A stretch of DNA of 64,000 nt, from NCBI GenBank assembly GCA_036265815.1, contig DATAOI010000058.1:43561-107560 (forward strand), written 5' to 3'. Shown one piece after another: positions 16,893 through 26,312 of the stretch (position 1 is the first letter of the stretch; each line of letters begins with the position of its first letter). The notes beneath the pieces were generated by a model, which saw nothing but the letters and a program-made list of their open reading frames with translations, was not told where the DNA came from and ran no database searches. A program made the translations under genes and the position numbers. The DNA is from Gemmatimonadales bacterium. Its GTDB lineage: Bacteria > Gemmatimonadota > Gemmatimonadetes > Gemmatimonadales > GWC2-71-9.

Positions 16893-18065
16893 TCAGCCGG
16901 TGGGTGCCGCGAGCGCCCCCACCACGGCTTCGAGTCCCTCTCGATCCTTCCCGCTGCCCTGCGCCAGCCGCACCGATCCACCACCCCGCCCACCCACCCG
17001 TTCCAGCTCCGCCCGCAGCGTCCGTCCCGCATCGATGCCGGAGTCCTCGGAGGACGCGAGCAGGATCGTCGGCGGGTCTTCTACCACTCCGATGAAGAGC
17101 GTTCGCGGAAGCGCTCCGAACGCCTGAGCCAGCGGCCGAAGCCGTTCGGCGGTGCCGGTCTCCTCGCGGACCAGGGTCACCCGGATGCCATCGGGCCGGA
17201 GCCGAGCCGCCTGATACAGCTCGCGGGCGCGGTACCGGCTCAGCTCCTGCTCCAGCTCACGCCGCGCCGCCACCGCCTGCTTGAGCTCCGCCCGCTGAGC
17301 CGCGACCAGGGCAGGCACTTCCTCGGCGAGCGCGGAGTGGAGGGTCGCGATCCGGGTCAGCAGATCGAGATCGCTCCGGGCGGCTCGGACTGCGCGCCCT
17401 CCGCACAGAAACTCCAGGCGCGTGTGCTGCTTCACCCGCTCGACCTTGCGAATCAGGATGGAGCCGATCTCGCCGGTGGCCTGCACATGGGTCCCCCCGC
17501 AGGCGCTGCGATCGAGTCGCTCGATGCTCACGATGCGCAAAGTGCCGGCCCGCGCGGCCGGCTTCCGGAGTCCACCCGCGGTGGAAGCCTCCTCGAAGCT
17601 CACCCGGACGGGCCGGTTCTCGACCACCACCTCATTGGCGCGGATCTCCGCCGCCACGATCTGCTCGTGGCCGGCCGACTCGGCGTCCAGATCGAGCGTG
17701 GCGCTTTCCCGGCCGAAATGGACGCTCAGCGTTTGCCAGCCGAACAGCTCCGCGAGGATTGCCGAGAGGAGGTGCTGACCGGTGTGCTGCTGCATGTGGT
17801 CGAAGCGGCGGGGCAAGTCGATCCGTCCCCGAACAGGGCCCTCGGCGACTGCTGAAGCCAGCAGGTGCGCGATCCGCTCGCCCTCGTCCACTACGTCGAC
17901 GACCTCGATCTCGTCCAGCCACCCCCGGTCGCACGGCTGGCCGCCGGAGGCGGGATAGAAGGCGGTGCGATCGAGGTAGGCCCGCCGGCCTCCGTCCGCG
18001 AGCTCGAGGACGGTGGCCTCGAATGAGGTAAGGTAAGCGTCGGTGTAGTAGAGGCGGTCGGTCAT
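16893..18065 (-). CDS. AlaX-like tRNA-Ala editing protein with DHHA1 domain
   Basis: Stand-alone homologue of the alanyl-tRNA synthetase editing region, expected to hydrolyse mischarged Ser- or Gly-tRNA-Ala. The 390-residue product has an N-terminal beta-rich domain (ATVLELADGGRRAYLDRTAFYPASGGQP), the zinc-binding HTGQH and CGGTH motifs, a coiled-coil linker (AALVAAQRAELKQAVAARRELEQEL region) and a C-terminal DHHA1-like domain ending GGRGGGSVRLAQGSG. This is the long AlaX architecture. Editing function is inferred from the intact metal motifs. Confidence 0.9.
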   Translation of the reverse strand: MTDRLYYTDAYLTSFEATVLELADGGRRAYLDRTAFYPASGGQPCDRGWLDEIEVVDVVDEGERIAHLLASAVAEGPVRGRIDLPRRFDHMQQHTGQHLLSAILAELFGWQTLSVHFGRESATLDLDAESAGHEQIVAAEIRANEVVVENRPVRVSFEEASTAGGLRKPAARAGTLRIVSIERLDRSACGGTHVQATGEIGSILIRKVERVKQHTRLEFLCGGRAVRAARSDLDLLTRIATLHSALAEEVPALVAAQRAELKQAVAARRELEQELSRYRARELYQAARLRPDGIRVTLVREETGTAERLRPLAQAFGALPRTLFIGVVEDPPTILLASSEDSGIDAGRTLRAELERVGGRGGGSVRLAQGSGKDREGLEAVVGALAAPTG

Positions 18066-18225
18066 AGGTCACCGTGATCCGGTGGAGTTCGCCGGAAGCG
18101 CTCGTCTGGGGCCGCCCAGGTGGCGCGGGGAACCCTTCCGGCTTACGATAGCGGGTCACCTGGTTGAGCCCCAGGCGGGGGGTGTCCCGCACCTGCCGCG
18201 CGATTCTGAATTCAAGAGGAGCCAC

Positions 18226-18321
18226 ATGACCCATGCAACCGCTGGTTCGGAATCGGCCGCCCCGGCGACGGCCCGGAAGCCGGACCGGATTCGAGTCCAT
18301 GGCTGGCCCAACAAGCGGTAG
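18226..18321 (+). CDS. Possible 31-codon leader ORF before the DUF2182 gene
   Basis: ATG 18226 follows a strong AGAGGAG site (18215-18221) with a four-base spacer. The frame runs 31 codons to TAG at 18319-18321, overlapping the proposed start of the DUF2182 gene (18299) by 23 bases. It could be a coupling leader peptide, or the site may serve an alternative DUF2182 start at 18233. The peptide has no recognisable domain. Confidence 0.35.
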   Translation: MTHATAGSESAAPATARKPDRIRVHGWPNKR

Positions 18322-19081
18322 CAACGTGCTCCAGGCAGCGCTCCGGCGGGAACGGGTGATCATGGCCCTGGGGCTGCTCGGGCTCGCCGCGCTGGCGTGG
18401 GTATACATCGTACGCCTCGCGGTGCCGCGGATGGAGATGTCCATGCCGATGGGAGCCGCCGGCTGGAGCATCGAGGAGCTCGGCTGGCTGGTGACGATGT
18501 GGACGGTCATGATGGTGGCCATGATGATTCCCTCCGCCACGCCAGCCATTGTGCAGTACGCCGACGTCTCTCGCCGCCGGCGCGCTCGGTCCCTCCCGGC
18601 CGTCTCTGCCGGCTGGTTCACGCTGGGCTATCTGCTCGCCTGGACGGCCTTCGCCATCGTCGCGGCCACCGCCCAATGGGTGCTGCACCGCGCCGCGCTG
18701 CTCTCCCCGGCGATGACCAGTGCGAGCCCGCTGCTGGGCGGGGGGCTGCTCATTGCGGCGGGGCTGTACCAGTGGCTTCCGCTCAAGGGCATGTGCCTCA
18801 CCCATTGCCGCTCGCCTCTGGGAGTCTTCGCGGCCGATTGGCGGGAGGGACCGGGCGGCGCGCTCACGATGGGTCTCCGCCACGGCAGTCACTGTGTAGG
18901 CTGCTGCTGGCTGCTGATGGCGCTGCTCTTCGTGGCCGGCGTGATGAACTTGCTCTGGATCGCGGCGATCGCGGGATTCGTGCTGGTGGAGAAGGTGGTG
19001 CCGGGGGGCCGGGTGGTGGGCCGTGTGGCGGGGGCGGCGCTGCTGGGTTGGGGCGTGCTCACGCTGGCCGGTCGAGTCTGA
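18299..19081 (+). CDS. DUF2182 family integral membrane protein
   Basis: About 260 residues with six or seven membrane helices. Diagnostic DUF2182 features are the Met-rich MEMSMPMG, the helix MWTVMMVAMMIPSATPAI, the pair PLKGMCLTHCRSPLGVF and the later HGSHCVGCCWLLM. Conserved Met, His and Cys suggest metal handling; the family is described as predicted metal-binding. Start ATG 18299 fits the usual short N-terminus; ATG 18233 is an in-frame alternative that has the better ribosome-binding site. It is followed after five bases by the FAD oxidoreductase, likely the same transcript. Confidence 0.85.
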   Translation: MAGPTSGSNVLQAALRRERVIMALGLLGLAALAWVYIVRLAVPRMEMSMPMGAAGWSIEELGWLVTMWTVMMVAMMIPSATPAIVQYADVSRRRRARSLPAVSAGWFTLGYLLAWTAFAIVAATAQWVLHRAALLSPAMTSASPLLGGGLLIAAGLYQWLPLKGMCLTHCRSPLGVFAADWREGPGGALTMGLRHGSHCVGCCWLLMALLFVAGVMNLLWIAAIAGFVLVEKVVPGGRVVGRVAGAALLGWGVLTLAGRV

Positions 19082-19086
19082 TCCCG

Positions 19087-20685
19087 GTGGGCGCAGCCCT
19101 GCGCGCGAGTCCCACTGCCGCCGTCCTGGGCCGGATCGGTCTGCCCGAGCCGGTGCGTCAGCTGGCCGCGCGGCCGTGGGATGTCATCGTGGTGGGGGCC
19201 GGGCACAACGGGCTCGCCTGCGCGGCCTATCTGGCCCGCGCCGGCCGACGAGTGCTCGTGCTGGAGGCGCGGGCAAACGTGGGCGGCGCCTGCACGCTGG
19301 AGGAGCCCTGGCCCGGGGTCCGGATGTCGCCCTGCGCGTACGTGGTAGGTCTGCTGCATCCGCTGGTCATGCGGGAGCTCGATCTGCCGGGGCATGGGTT
19401 CCGCTGGACGCCGGCAGCGGGCGGGCTGTTCGTTCCGTTCGAGGACGGGAGCAGCATCCAGCTGTGGAACGACGACGCCCGCTGCGAGGAGGAGATCCGC
19501 CTCTTCGCCCCGGGCGACCTCTCCGGTTGGCGGGCGATGCAGGCGGTGAAGCGGCGGCTCCGCGACGCGCTCCGTCCCGAGGGCGACGGCGATCTCTGGG
19601 CGGACCCCGCGCCGCGCCGGGAGGAGATCGAGCGCCGGCTTCGGGGGGACGCCGAAGCGCGTGGCCTGCTCTTCGAGTGGTCGATGGTGGAGCTGGTGGA
19701 GCGCTACCTCGCGGACGAGCGGATGCAGCTGGCCTACCTGGGGCAGGGGATCATCGGCACCAACGCCAGCCCGCACGATCCGGGCACCGCCTCGGTCTAC
19801 TATCACCACGCCTCGGGCCGGATGGACGGGATGCCGGGAACCTGGGGCTACGTCGCCGGCGGCATGGGAATGATCTCGTTCCTGCTCTGCGACATCGCCC
19901 GGGAAGCGGGGGCGGTGATCGCCACCCAGGTTCCGGTCGCGCGGATCCGACCGGGAGAAGGCGTGGAGCTCGCGTCCGGCGAGCTGATTCAGGCGCCGCG
20001 AGTGGTCTCCAATGCTGACCCGCGCATGACCCTGTCGCTGCTGGACGGTGCGGCAGATCCGGCGTGGTCCCGCCAGGTGCTGGCGGTGCCGATCGAGGGG
20101 GTCACCGTCAAGGTCAACATGATGCTGCGGGAGCTGCCCGATTTCACGGCCCGCCCCGGCACGTGCGAGCCGCACCACACCGGCCAGGTGAACACGCCAC
20201 TCAGCAAGGACGAGTGGCGGAGCCACCACCGGGCCGCCAACGCGGGGCTGCTTCCGCCGCGGACCTGGAACGAGCTCTATCTGCAGACGGTCTTCGACCC
20301 CAGCGTGGCGCCCCCGGGGGTCCACACGCTCAGCGTGTTCGCGCAGTACGTGCCGTATCGGTTTCGGGACGGAAGCTGGGAGGCGCGGCGGGAGGAAGTG
20401 GGGCGAGTGGTCGTGGAGTCGATCGCGCGCTTCTGCAGCAACCTGCCCGAGGCGATCCTGGCGATGGAGGTGCTGGGTCCGCCCGATATTGAGCAGCGAG
20501 TGGGGCTCACGGGTGGGCACATCTTCCAGGGGGAGATTCTGCCGGAGTACATGTGGGATCGCCGGCTGCAGGCGCGGACGCCGATGCCGGGGGTGTATCT
20601 CTGCGGGGCCGGAACCCACCCGGGTGGGAGCGTGATCGGGATCAACGGGCGGAACGCGGCCGCCGTGGTTCTGGCCGACGGGTGA
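19087..20685 (+). CDS. Phytoene-desaturase-like / PYROXD2-like FAD oxidoreductase
   Basis: A 532-residue flavoprotein. The dinucleotide-binding motif VVGAGHNGLACAAYLARAG is near residue 37, followed by VLVLEARANVGGACTLEE; the C-terminal FAD motif PGVYLCGAGTHPGGSVIGINGRNAA is complete. This pattern and length match the carotenoid-desaturase/PYROXD2 group (NAD(P)/FAD-dependent oxidoreductases). There is no phytoene synthase or other carotenoid gene nearby, so a carotenoid role is not supported. GTG 19087 is the first start after the DUF2182 stop; GTG at 19151 is another option. Repeat copy A lies directly downstream. Confidence 0.85.
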   Translation: MGAALRASPTAAVLGRIGLPEPVRQLAARPWDVIVVGAGHNGLACAAYLARAGRRVLVLEARANVGGACTLEEPWPGVRMSPCAYVVGLLHPLVMRELDLPGHGFRWTPAAGGLFVPFEDGSSIQLWNDDARCEEEIRLFAPGDLSGWRAMQAVKRRLRDALRPEGDGDLWADPAPRREEIERRLRGDAEARGLLFEWSMVELVERYLADERMQLAYLGQGIIGTNASPHDPGTASVYYHHASGRMDGMPGTWGYVAGGMGMISFLLCDIAREAGAVIATQVPVARIRPGEGVELASGELIQAPRVVSNADPRMTLSLLDGAADPAWSRQVLAVPIEGVTVKVNMMLRELPDFTARPGTCEPHHTGQVNTPLSKDEWRSHHRAANAGLLPPRTWNELYLQTVFDPSVAPPGVHTLSVFAQYVPYRFRDGSWEARREEVGRVVVESIARFCSNLPEAILAMEVLGPPDIEQRVGLTGGHIFQGEILPEYMWDRRLQARTPMPGVYLCGAGTHPGGSVIGINGRNAAAVVLADG

Positions 20686-20734
20686 TCCGCTGCCGGACGC
20701 GGCCGGGGAGAGTCGGAGCATCGGCGGCTGCGGC

Positions 20735-21143
20735 CAGCGGGGTCGGGGGGCCGGCTCCGGCGGCGGGTCGGGGGGCCGGCGCAGGCGACGGGCGGGGCTC
20801 GCTCCGGTCACCACAGGCCGCCCCCGGGGACACGTAGCTCGACGGAGATCACACGGCCTGACTCCCTCCGCGATCCCCGCCCGCCGCCTGCGCCCGAGCA
20901 TCGGCGCCCGCGGGCACGTCCCACCCGAGCCTCGCGCCACGCTGTTGCGCCCACCACTGTACCAGCGCGGCACCCGCCGCGCTCACGCGCACTGCGCGTG
21001 CCTGGGGGGCTGGGGAGGCTCGCGCAGGGAGTCAGGCCGTGTGATCTCCTCGTGCGACGTGCCCCCCCGGGCGGCCTGTTGTGACCGGAGCGAGCCTCCC
21101 CAGCCCCCCCCGTTGTGACCGGAGCGAGCCTCCCCAGCCCCCC
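20735..21143. repeat. Dispersed inverted-repeat element, copy A
   Basis: Non-coding element of about 300 bp. The left terminal inverted repeat is 20797-20873 and the right is 21020-21095; they match over ~76 bp with few differences and share GCTCGCTCCGGTCAC, CACACGGCCTGACTCCCT and other blocks. The core (20874-21019) contains CCACTGTACCAGCGCGGCAC and GCCCGAGCATCGG. A second copy lies at 58182-58484 in the opposite orientation, and similarity extends into the GC-rich flank beginning near 20735. On the right side a ~32 bp block ending in CCTCCCCAGCCCCCC is repeated in tandem (21079-21110 and 21112-21143). It fills the intergenic space between the FAD gene and the metallopeptidase. No ORF inside looks real. 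It resembles a MITE or a structured intergenic repeat. Confidence 0.88.
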
Positions 21144-21149
21144 GCCCCC

Positions 21150-22157
21150 CTAACCCCATCCCCGTAACGCCCGCACAAAGTCGTGCAGCACCAGAAACTT
21201 CTCGTACAGAATCACACCCTTCCGCTTCTGCCCGAATTCGGCGAACAGGTCTCTCAGCCGGCCTCGCCGGGTAACGTAGAACCGGAAGGTCTCGGCAAAG
21301 TCCTCCTGCGGGTGCTTGGCGGCATAGGCGCTGACGAAGTCGCGCGGGGCGATGGCCACCCGGCGGCGCTGGAAGTAGACCCAGGTGTTGTCCATCCCCC
21401 GGTACGCCTTGTCGACCTCGCCGAACGCCCGGATGAATCGCCGGCTCCGGGTCCAGTCCCAATGTTGGTAGAGAAAGCTGTGGCCCAACTCGTGGGTGAG
21501 AAGCCCGACCAGCATGGTCCAGGGGATCTCTTCCCGCCGGCGCTTGCCCACCACGTAGCTCTGCTCGATCTCGACCGCCTTGGGGTAGCGCGGATCCACT
21601 CCCGAGACGCCCGGCCGCAGCAGCACGCGGTAGCCCCAGTCGCGAATCCGGGACACCAGCAGCAGCCGGCGCACCCGGGTGAGCGCGCGGGGAATCAAGT
21701 CCCGGCCGGTGGCGTCGTTGCCGCACCAGGGGCAGGCGTTCATCCAGTCGTCCACCCCGCGCGTGCAGTGAGGGCACTCGCCCTCGAACTGATCGTCGTA
21801 GTTCCACGACTGCGCCCGGCCGCACCAGGGACAGAAGCTCATGGGGTACTGCACCCCGCCGCCGCAGCCCCAGTCGCAGCGCGCGTCCATCCGGAAGCCC
21901 TTGGGGGCCTTGAGCGGCTGTTCGGCCGAGTAGCCCTCCTCGAAGATGTCCACCCCGCACCAGGGACAGTAGGACGACTTGTCCGACACCATCCAGCCGC
22001 AGTTATAGCACTCCGCCCCGGTCACGTTGCCGAGATCACGCCATTGAAGGGTGCGGCTGCAGTTGGGGCAGTGGGCCCAATAGCGTTTGAGCGCCTGCCC
22101 GCAGACGCAGCGGAGCTCGGCACGGCGCGCGGGTCGGCGGCGGTTAGCGGGCGGCAT
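21150..22157 (-). CDS. Zinc-ribbon metallopeptidase-like protein
   Basis: A 335-residue protein with two parts. Residues 15-147 hold four Cys4 zinc ribbons: Cys17/19-30/33, 50/53-64/67, 94/98-109/112 and 128/131-142/145, three of them ending in CPWC. Residues ~200-300 hold a gluzincin-like site, HELGH at 222-226 in a helix, with Glu289 in QEDFAETF as probable third ligand. This matches the putative zinc-binding metallopeptidase (Peptidase_Mx-type) group. There is no signal peptide, so it is probably cytoplasmic. ATG 22157 overlaps the stop of the ATP-grasp gene by 14 bases, indicating a coupled pair. Substrate is unknown. Confidence 0.8.
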   Translation of the reverse strand: MPPANRRRPARRAELRCVCGQALKRYWAHCPNCSRTLQWRDLGNVTGAECYNCGWMVSDKSSYCPWCGVDIFEEGYSAEQPLKAPKGFRMDARCDWGCGGGVQYPMSFCPWCGRAQSWNYDDQFEGECPHCTRGVDDWMNACPWCGNDATGRDLIPRALTRVRRLLLVSRIRDWGYRVLLRPGVSGVDPRYPKAVEIEQSYVVGKRRREEIPWTMLVGLLTHELGHSFLYQHWDWTRSRRFIRAFGEVDKAYRGMDNTWVYFQRRRVAIAPRDFVSAYAAKHPQEDFAETFRFYVTRRGRLRDLFAEFGQKRKGVILYEKFLVLHDFVRALRGWG

Positions 22158-23181
22158 CGCGCGCCATCGCCTCGTCGACCAGACGCTGGATGAACTGGTA
22201 GTAATCCATGCCCGCCTTGTGGGCCGCGTTCGCCATGTCGTGCCCGTAGCTGATGAAGGGATTGGCGTTTGCCTCGAGGAACCAGATCTCGCCGTCCGGG
22301 GCGAGCCGGATGTCGAGCCGGGCGTAGTCCCGGAGCCAGAGCGCGCGAAAGGCAGTGCGGCAGATCGACTCGATGCGCTCGCGGGTCACCCGGGACAGCG
22401 GGCGGGCGAAGACGTTCCGAATCCCCTTCCGGGTGCGGTAGTCCTCGTCCCACTTAGCGAACTGCGTGGCGATCCGCTCCTCCGGCCGGGTGCGCCGCTG
22501 GTCGAAGACCATCTCGGTGATCGGCAGCATGGTGAGCGCGTCCCCGTTGCCGAGGACGCTCACGTAGAGCTCGCGTCCCTGGACGAACTCCTCCGCGATC
22601 GCGGGTTGGTGGAACCGGTCCTGGACCAGCTGCACCCGCTCGGCCAGCGCCGCTTCGTCCTGGACCACGGAGGCTTGGGCGATACCGGCGGAGGCGTCGG
22701 ACTGGAGCGGCTTGACGATGAGGGGGAAAGGGAGCTTGGGCGAACCCTCCACCGACTCACCCGGACGGTAGGTCACGAACCCGGGCACCCGGATGCCGTG
22801 ATACGCCAGGACCTTCTTGCTCATCGCCTTGTTGCGGGAGACGGCGAGCGCGAGCGGCGGTGCCCCGCTGTAGTGGTAGCCCTTGGCCTCGAGCATCCCG
22901 GGGATCATGTACTCCAGCCCGGGGTTGCCGCAGAACGCCTCGACCGCATTGAAGACCAGGTCCGGCCGCATCTCCTCCAGACAGCCGACCAGGTACTGCA
23001 GATCGTTGCGCACTCCGATCAGGAAGACCTCATGGCCGCGAACCCGGAGCGCGTCGGCGATCTGGTACTCCATCTCCGGCTCATCGTGCTTCCAGGCCGC
23101 GACCTCGGTCGCCATCTGGCGCTCGTGCTCCGGGGAGCCCCACCCGTCGTACGGTGTGTCGAACACCACGGCAATGCGCAT
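22144..23181 (-). CDS. ATP-grasp ligase, D-alanine-D-alanine ligase-like
   Basis: A 345-residue ATP-dependent carboxylate-amine ligase. The N-terminus (MRIAVVFDTPYDGW, DLVFNAVEAFCG) and the ATP-grasp core (KKVLAYHGIRVPGF, PLIVKPLQSDASAGI with the ATP-binding Lys, YARLDIRL, FLEANANPFIS for Mg binding) are complete. It differs from true Ddl in the substrate-binding segments, for instance in lacking the usual HGxxGEDG. It is not near murein precursor genes, so another peptide or amino acid substrate is likely. Start ATG 23181 was chosen over the open frame to 23265. It is coupled to the downstream zinc-ribbon protease. Confidence 0.85.
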   Translation of the reverse strand: MRIAVVFDTPYDGWGSPEHERQMATEVAAWKHDEPEMEYQIADALRVRGHEVFLIGVRNDLQYLVGCLEEMRPDLVFNAVEAFCGNPGLEYMIPGMLEAKGYHYSGAPPLALAVSRNKAMSKKVLAYHGIRVPGFVTYRPGESVEGSPKLPFPLIVKPLQSDASAGIAQASVVQDEAALAERVQLVQDRFHQPAIAEEFVQGRELYVSVLGNGDALTMLPITEMVFDQRRTRPEERIATQFAKWDEDYRTRKGIRNVFARPLSRVTRERIESICRTAFRALWLRDYARLDIRLAPDGEIWFLEANANPFISYGHDMANAAHKAGMDYYQFIQRLVDEAMARDAAR

Positions 23182-23330
23182 GGGGCCGTAAATTGGCCTG
23201 GTTCGGAGGGGACCGGGAGGGGCGACCCCCCCCGCCCCCTGGTGGCTCTGCCGACCGGGCTGCATTATCCTGCTGGCCTGCCCTCGCGTCGTTGGGGGCT
23301 AATGACCAACGTCGTCCCCCGGAGGCTGGC

Positions 23331-23591
23331 ATGGAGTTCACGGCCCGCGAAGCCAGACTGAAGGCCGAGTACGCCGATCTCTATCCGCCTCTGGTGGCGG
23401 GCATCTGGGAGACCGCGGCGGAAATGGGGGCCAAGGTGTTGCTGTGGCAGGTGCAGCAGCAGGGGACCGACGCGCTCAATAGCCGCATCCTGGACGGCCA
23501 GCACTTCGAGTTCCGGGGTGGGTGGTACCGCGGCACCGAAACCGACCTCCGGACGCGGGCAACCGATCCGGCGTTCAACGGCCCGGCGTAG
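23331..23591 (+). CDS. Hypothetical small protein
   Basis: An 86-residue soluble protein from ATG 23331 with GGAGG nine bases upstream. Composition is ordinary and includes AREARLKAEYADLYPPLVAGIWETAAEMG, followed by a short region with RILDGQHFEFRGGWYRGTE. I do not recognise it. It is divergent from the ATP-grasp gene with about 150 bases between the starts. Confidence 0.65.
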   Translation: MEFTAREARLKAEYADLYPPLVAGIWETAAEMGAKVLLWQVQQQGTDALNSRILDGQHFEFRGGWYRGTETDLRTRATDPAFNGPA

Positions 23592-23594
23592 GAA

Positions 23595-23905
23595 CTACTC
23601 GGCGACCGCCAGAATGCCGGCCTGATTCGGGTCGGGCTCCCGCTGTTCTATCCCCCGCCATAGATCCGCACGAATCCGGTTTACGCAGGTAGCTGTTGAC
23701 CAAGACGCCCACCTGACTGTTGTCGTCCAGCGCGACACTCCAAAACCCAGCCGGTCCGTACCCGCCGCTCGAGTCCACCGAACCGCCCGACACCCGCCAT
23801 CCGATACGCGCGGGCGTGCGCCAGGTCGCCGAGGGCTGGTGATGGACTCGGCGGGCCGTCGAGAGTTTCGGCTGTCACAACCGAACGCGGAGCGGCGTCT
23901 GTCAC
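23595..23905 (-). pseudogene. Probable remnant of a secreted hydrolase C-terminus
   Basis: Three overlapping minus-strand frames each carry a short protein-like piece that would join into one C-terminus: GDLAHARAYRM, then SSGGYGPAGFWSVALDDNSQ with VGVLVNSYLR, then RADLWRGIEQ to a stop at 23595. The order and style (GGYGPAGFWSV, GVLVNSYLR) resemble the end of serine beta-lactamase-like hydrolases, but this is by eye only. It occupies the otherwise empty 320 bases between two real genes. Confidence 0.35.
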
Positions 23906-23911
23906 TGGTCA

Positions 23912-25273
23912 ATGTCATTCTCTCTGTTCTTCCGAACACCGGCGCGCATCGCGCCGCTGCTGTGGCTCGCCTCCTCCGTTGCATGCCGGGACGCCGGAAA
24001 CGTAGAGCCACCGCAGTCGGCCGAAGTGCGGGTGGCCGACGGCAACGGGCAGGTCGCGTTCGCCGGGCACGCGCTGCCCGCGCCCCTCGTCGTCAAAGTG
24101 GTGGACGCGGCAGGAGAGCCGATGCCGGGAGTCACGGTCTCGTGGCGCGCCGACGCCGGCACTGTGTCTCCCGAGTCCTCGATCACCGACGCCGAGGGCC
24201 AGGCGCGGTCAACCTGGACCCTGGGCCTGATGGCGGGGACGGTTACCGCGGTCGCCAGAATTTCCGGCGCCGCACCGGTTGTGTTCACCGCGGTAGCGGA
24301 GTCGCCCGACGCGCTGCCGTTCGACCAGATCCGCCAACTCGAGATTCCCACCTATGACGGCTCCGGTCAGGTGGTGCATCCCGACTACGCCGCGTCACCG
24401 GTGGGGACGGGAGCGCCGCATCACCTGGCGATCACCCCGTACCCGTTCGGCGACGCGCACCTGGAAAATCCGTCGCTGTTCGGCGGCGGGTCCCTCGATC
24501 ACTGGCATCTCACAACGGGCAGCCCGAACCCGGTAGTGCGGCCCACTTTGGGCTATCTCTCCGATCCCGACCTGGTGTATCTGTCCGAGACCCACGAGCT
24601 GTGGCTCTACTATCGCCAGGTGACGACCGACAACATCGTGCAGCTGGTGCGGAGCACGGACGGCGTGACCTGGAGCGCACCGGCGGAGCTGGTCCGGGTG
24701 CCCAATCACGGGCTTATCTCCCCCACGGTAGTCCGCCGGTCGGCGGATGAGTGGTGGATGTGGTCGGTCAACGGCGGCCCCACCGGCTGCGGCGCGACGA
24801 CGACCAGCGTTGAGCTCCGACGCTCGAGCGATGGGCTCCACTGGGGGACGCCTACGACGGTCGATCTGGCCCAGCCCGGTTATTGGGCTTGGCACATCGA
24901 CGTGCAGTGGATCCCCAGCCGGGACGAGTTCTGGGCGGTGTACAACGGGAAGACCTCCGGCTCGTGCACCACGCCCGCCGTGTTCCTCGCGACTAGTCAC
25001 GACGGGGTGACCTGGCAGGCGCTGCCACAGCCGGTGCTGGCCAAGGGGACCGTGTCGCAATTCGAGGACATCGTCTACCGGACGACGTTCGCCTACGAGC
25101 CGCTGACGGACGCGATCACCTTCTGGTACTCCGGGGCGCGTTACGACGGGCGGCAGTACGTGTGGAGCGCGGCGGTCGAGCGCAGGCGGCGGAGCGAGGT
25201 GTTTGCACCGGCGACGGTGACCATCGGCGCGCCGCTCCCCGCGGCCCCCGCACCGCTGGTGGAGTGGCCGTAG
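23912..25273 (+). CDS. Lipoprotein with Ig-like domain and five-bladed-propeller-like region
   Basis: A 453-residue exported protein. The signal ends in a lipobox (LASSVAC, Cys25). Residues ~35-130 form a bacterial Ig-like/invasin-type domain (VKVVDAAGEPMPGVTVSW, TDAEGQARSTWTLG). Residues ~150-440 contain repeated short blades with Ser/Asp-Gly turns (VRSTDGVTWSAPAELV, LRRSSDGLHWGTP, ATSHDGVTWQALP), as in glycosidase family 43-like or sialidase-like propellers. Carbohydrate binding or cleavage is inferred from fold only; catalytic acids cannot be assigned. It precedes the moxR operon on the same strand, with 13 bases between. Confidence 0.75.
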   Translation: MSFSLFFRTPARIAPLLWLASSVACRDAGNVEPPQSAEVRVADGNGQVAFAGHALPAPLVVKVVDAAGEPMPGVTVSWRADAGTVSPESSITDAEGQARSTWTLGLMAGTVTAVARISGAAPVVFTAVAESPDALPFDQIRQLEIPTYDGSGQVVHPDYAASPVGTGAPHHLAITPYPFGDAHLENPSLFGGGSLDHWHLTTGSPNPVVRPTLGYLSDPDLVYLSETHELWLYYRQVTTDNIVQLVRSTDGVTWSAPAELVRVPNHGLISPTVVRRSADEWWMWSVNGGPTGCGATTTSVELRRSSDGLHWGTPTTVDLAQPGYWAWHIDVQWIPSRDEFWAVYNGKTSGSCTTPAVFLATSHDGVTWQALPQPVLAKGTVSQFEDIVYRTTFAYEPLTDAITFWYSGARYDGRQYVWSAAVERRRRSEVFAPATVTIGAPLPAAPAPLVEWP

Positions 25274-25286
25274 TAGATTTCTTCCC

Positions 25287-26308
<1,022 letters not shown>

Positions 26309-26312
<4 letters not shown>

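Noticed and set aside
15545..17032. Minus-strand frame of 495 codons opposite the PBP4 gene
   Set aside because: Low-complexity His/Arg/Gly composition; the plus strand has STAK, SLN and KTG.
18889..20973. Minus-strand frame of 694 codons opposite the FAD oxidoreductase, reaching into repeat copy A
   Set aside because: Proline/Arg/His-rich shadow; the plus-strand protein has both FAD motifs.
20797..21143. Repeat region as a CRISPR array
   Set aside because: The repeats are inverted and ~76 bp long, with no regularly spaced direct repeats and no cas genes; the short tandem block has two units only.
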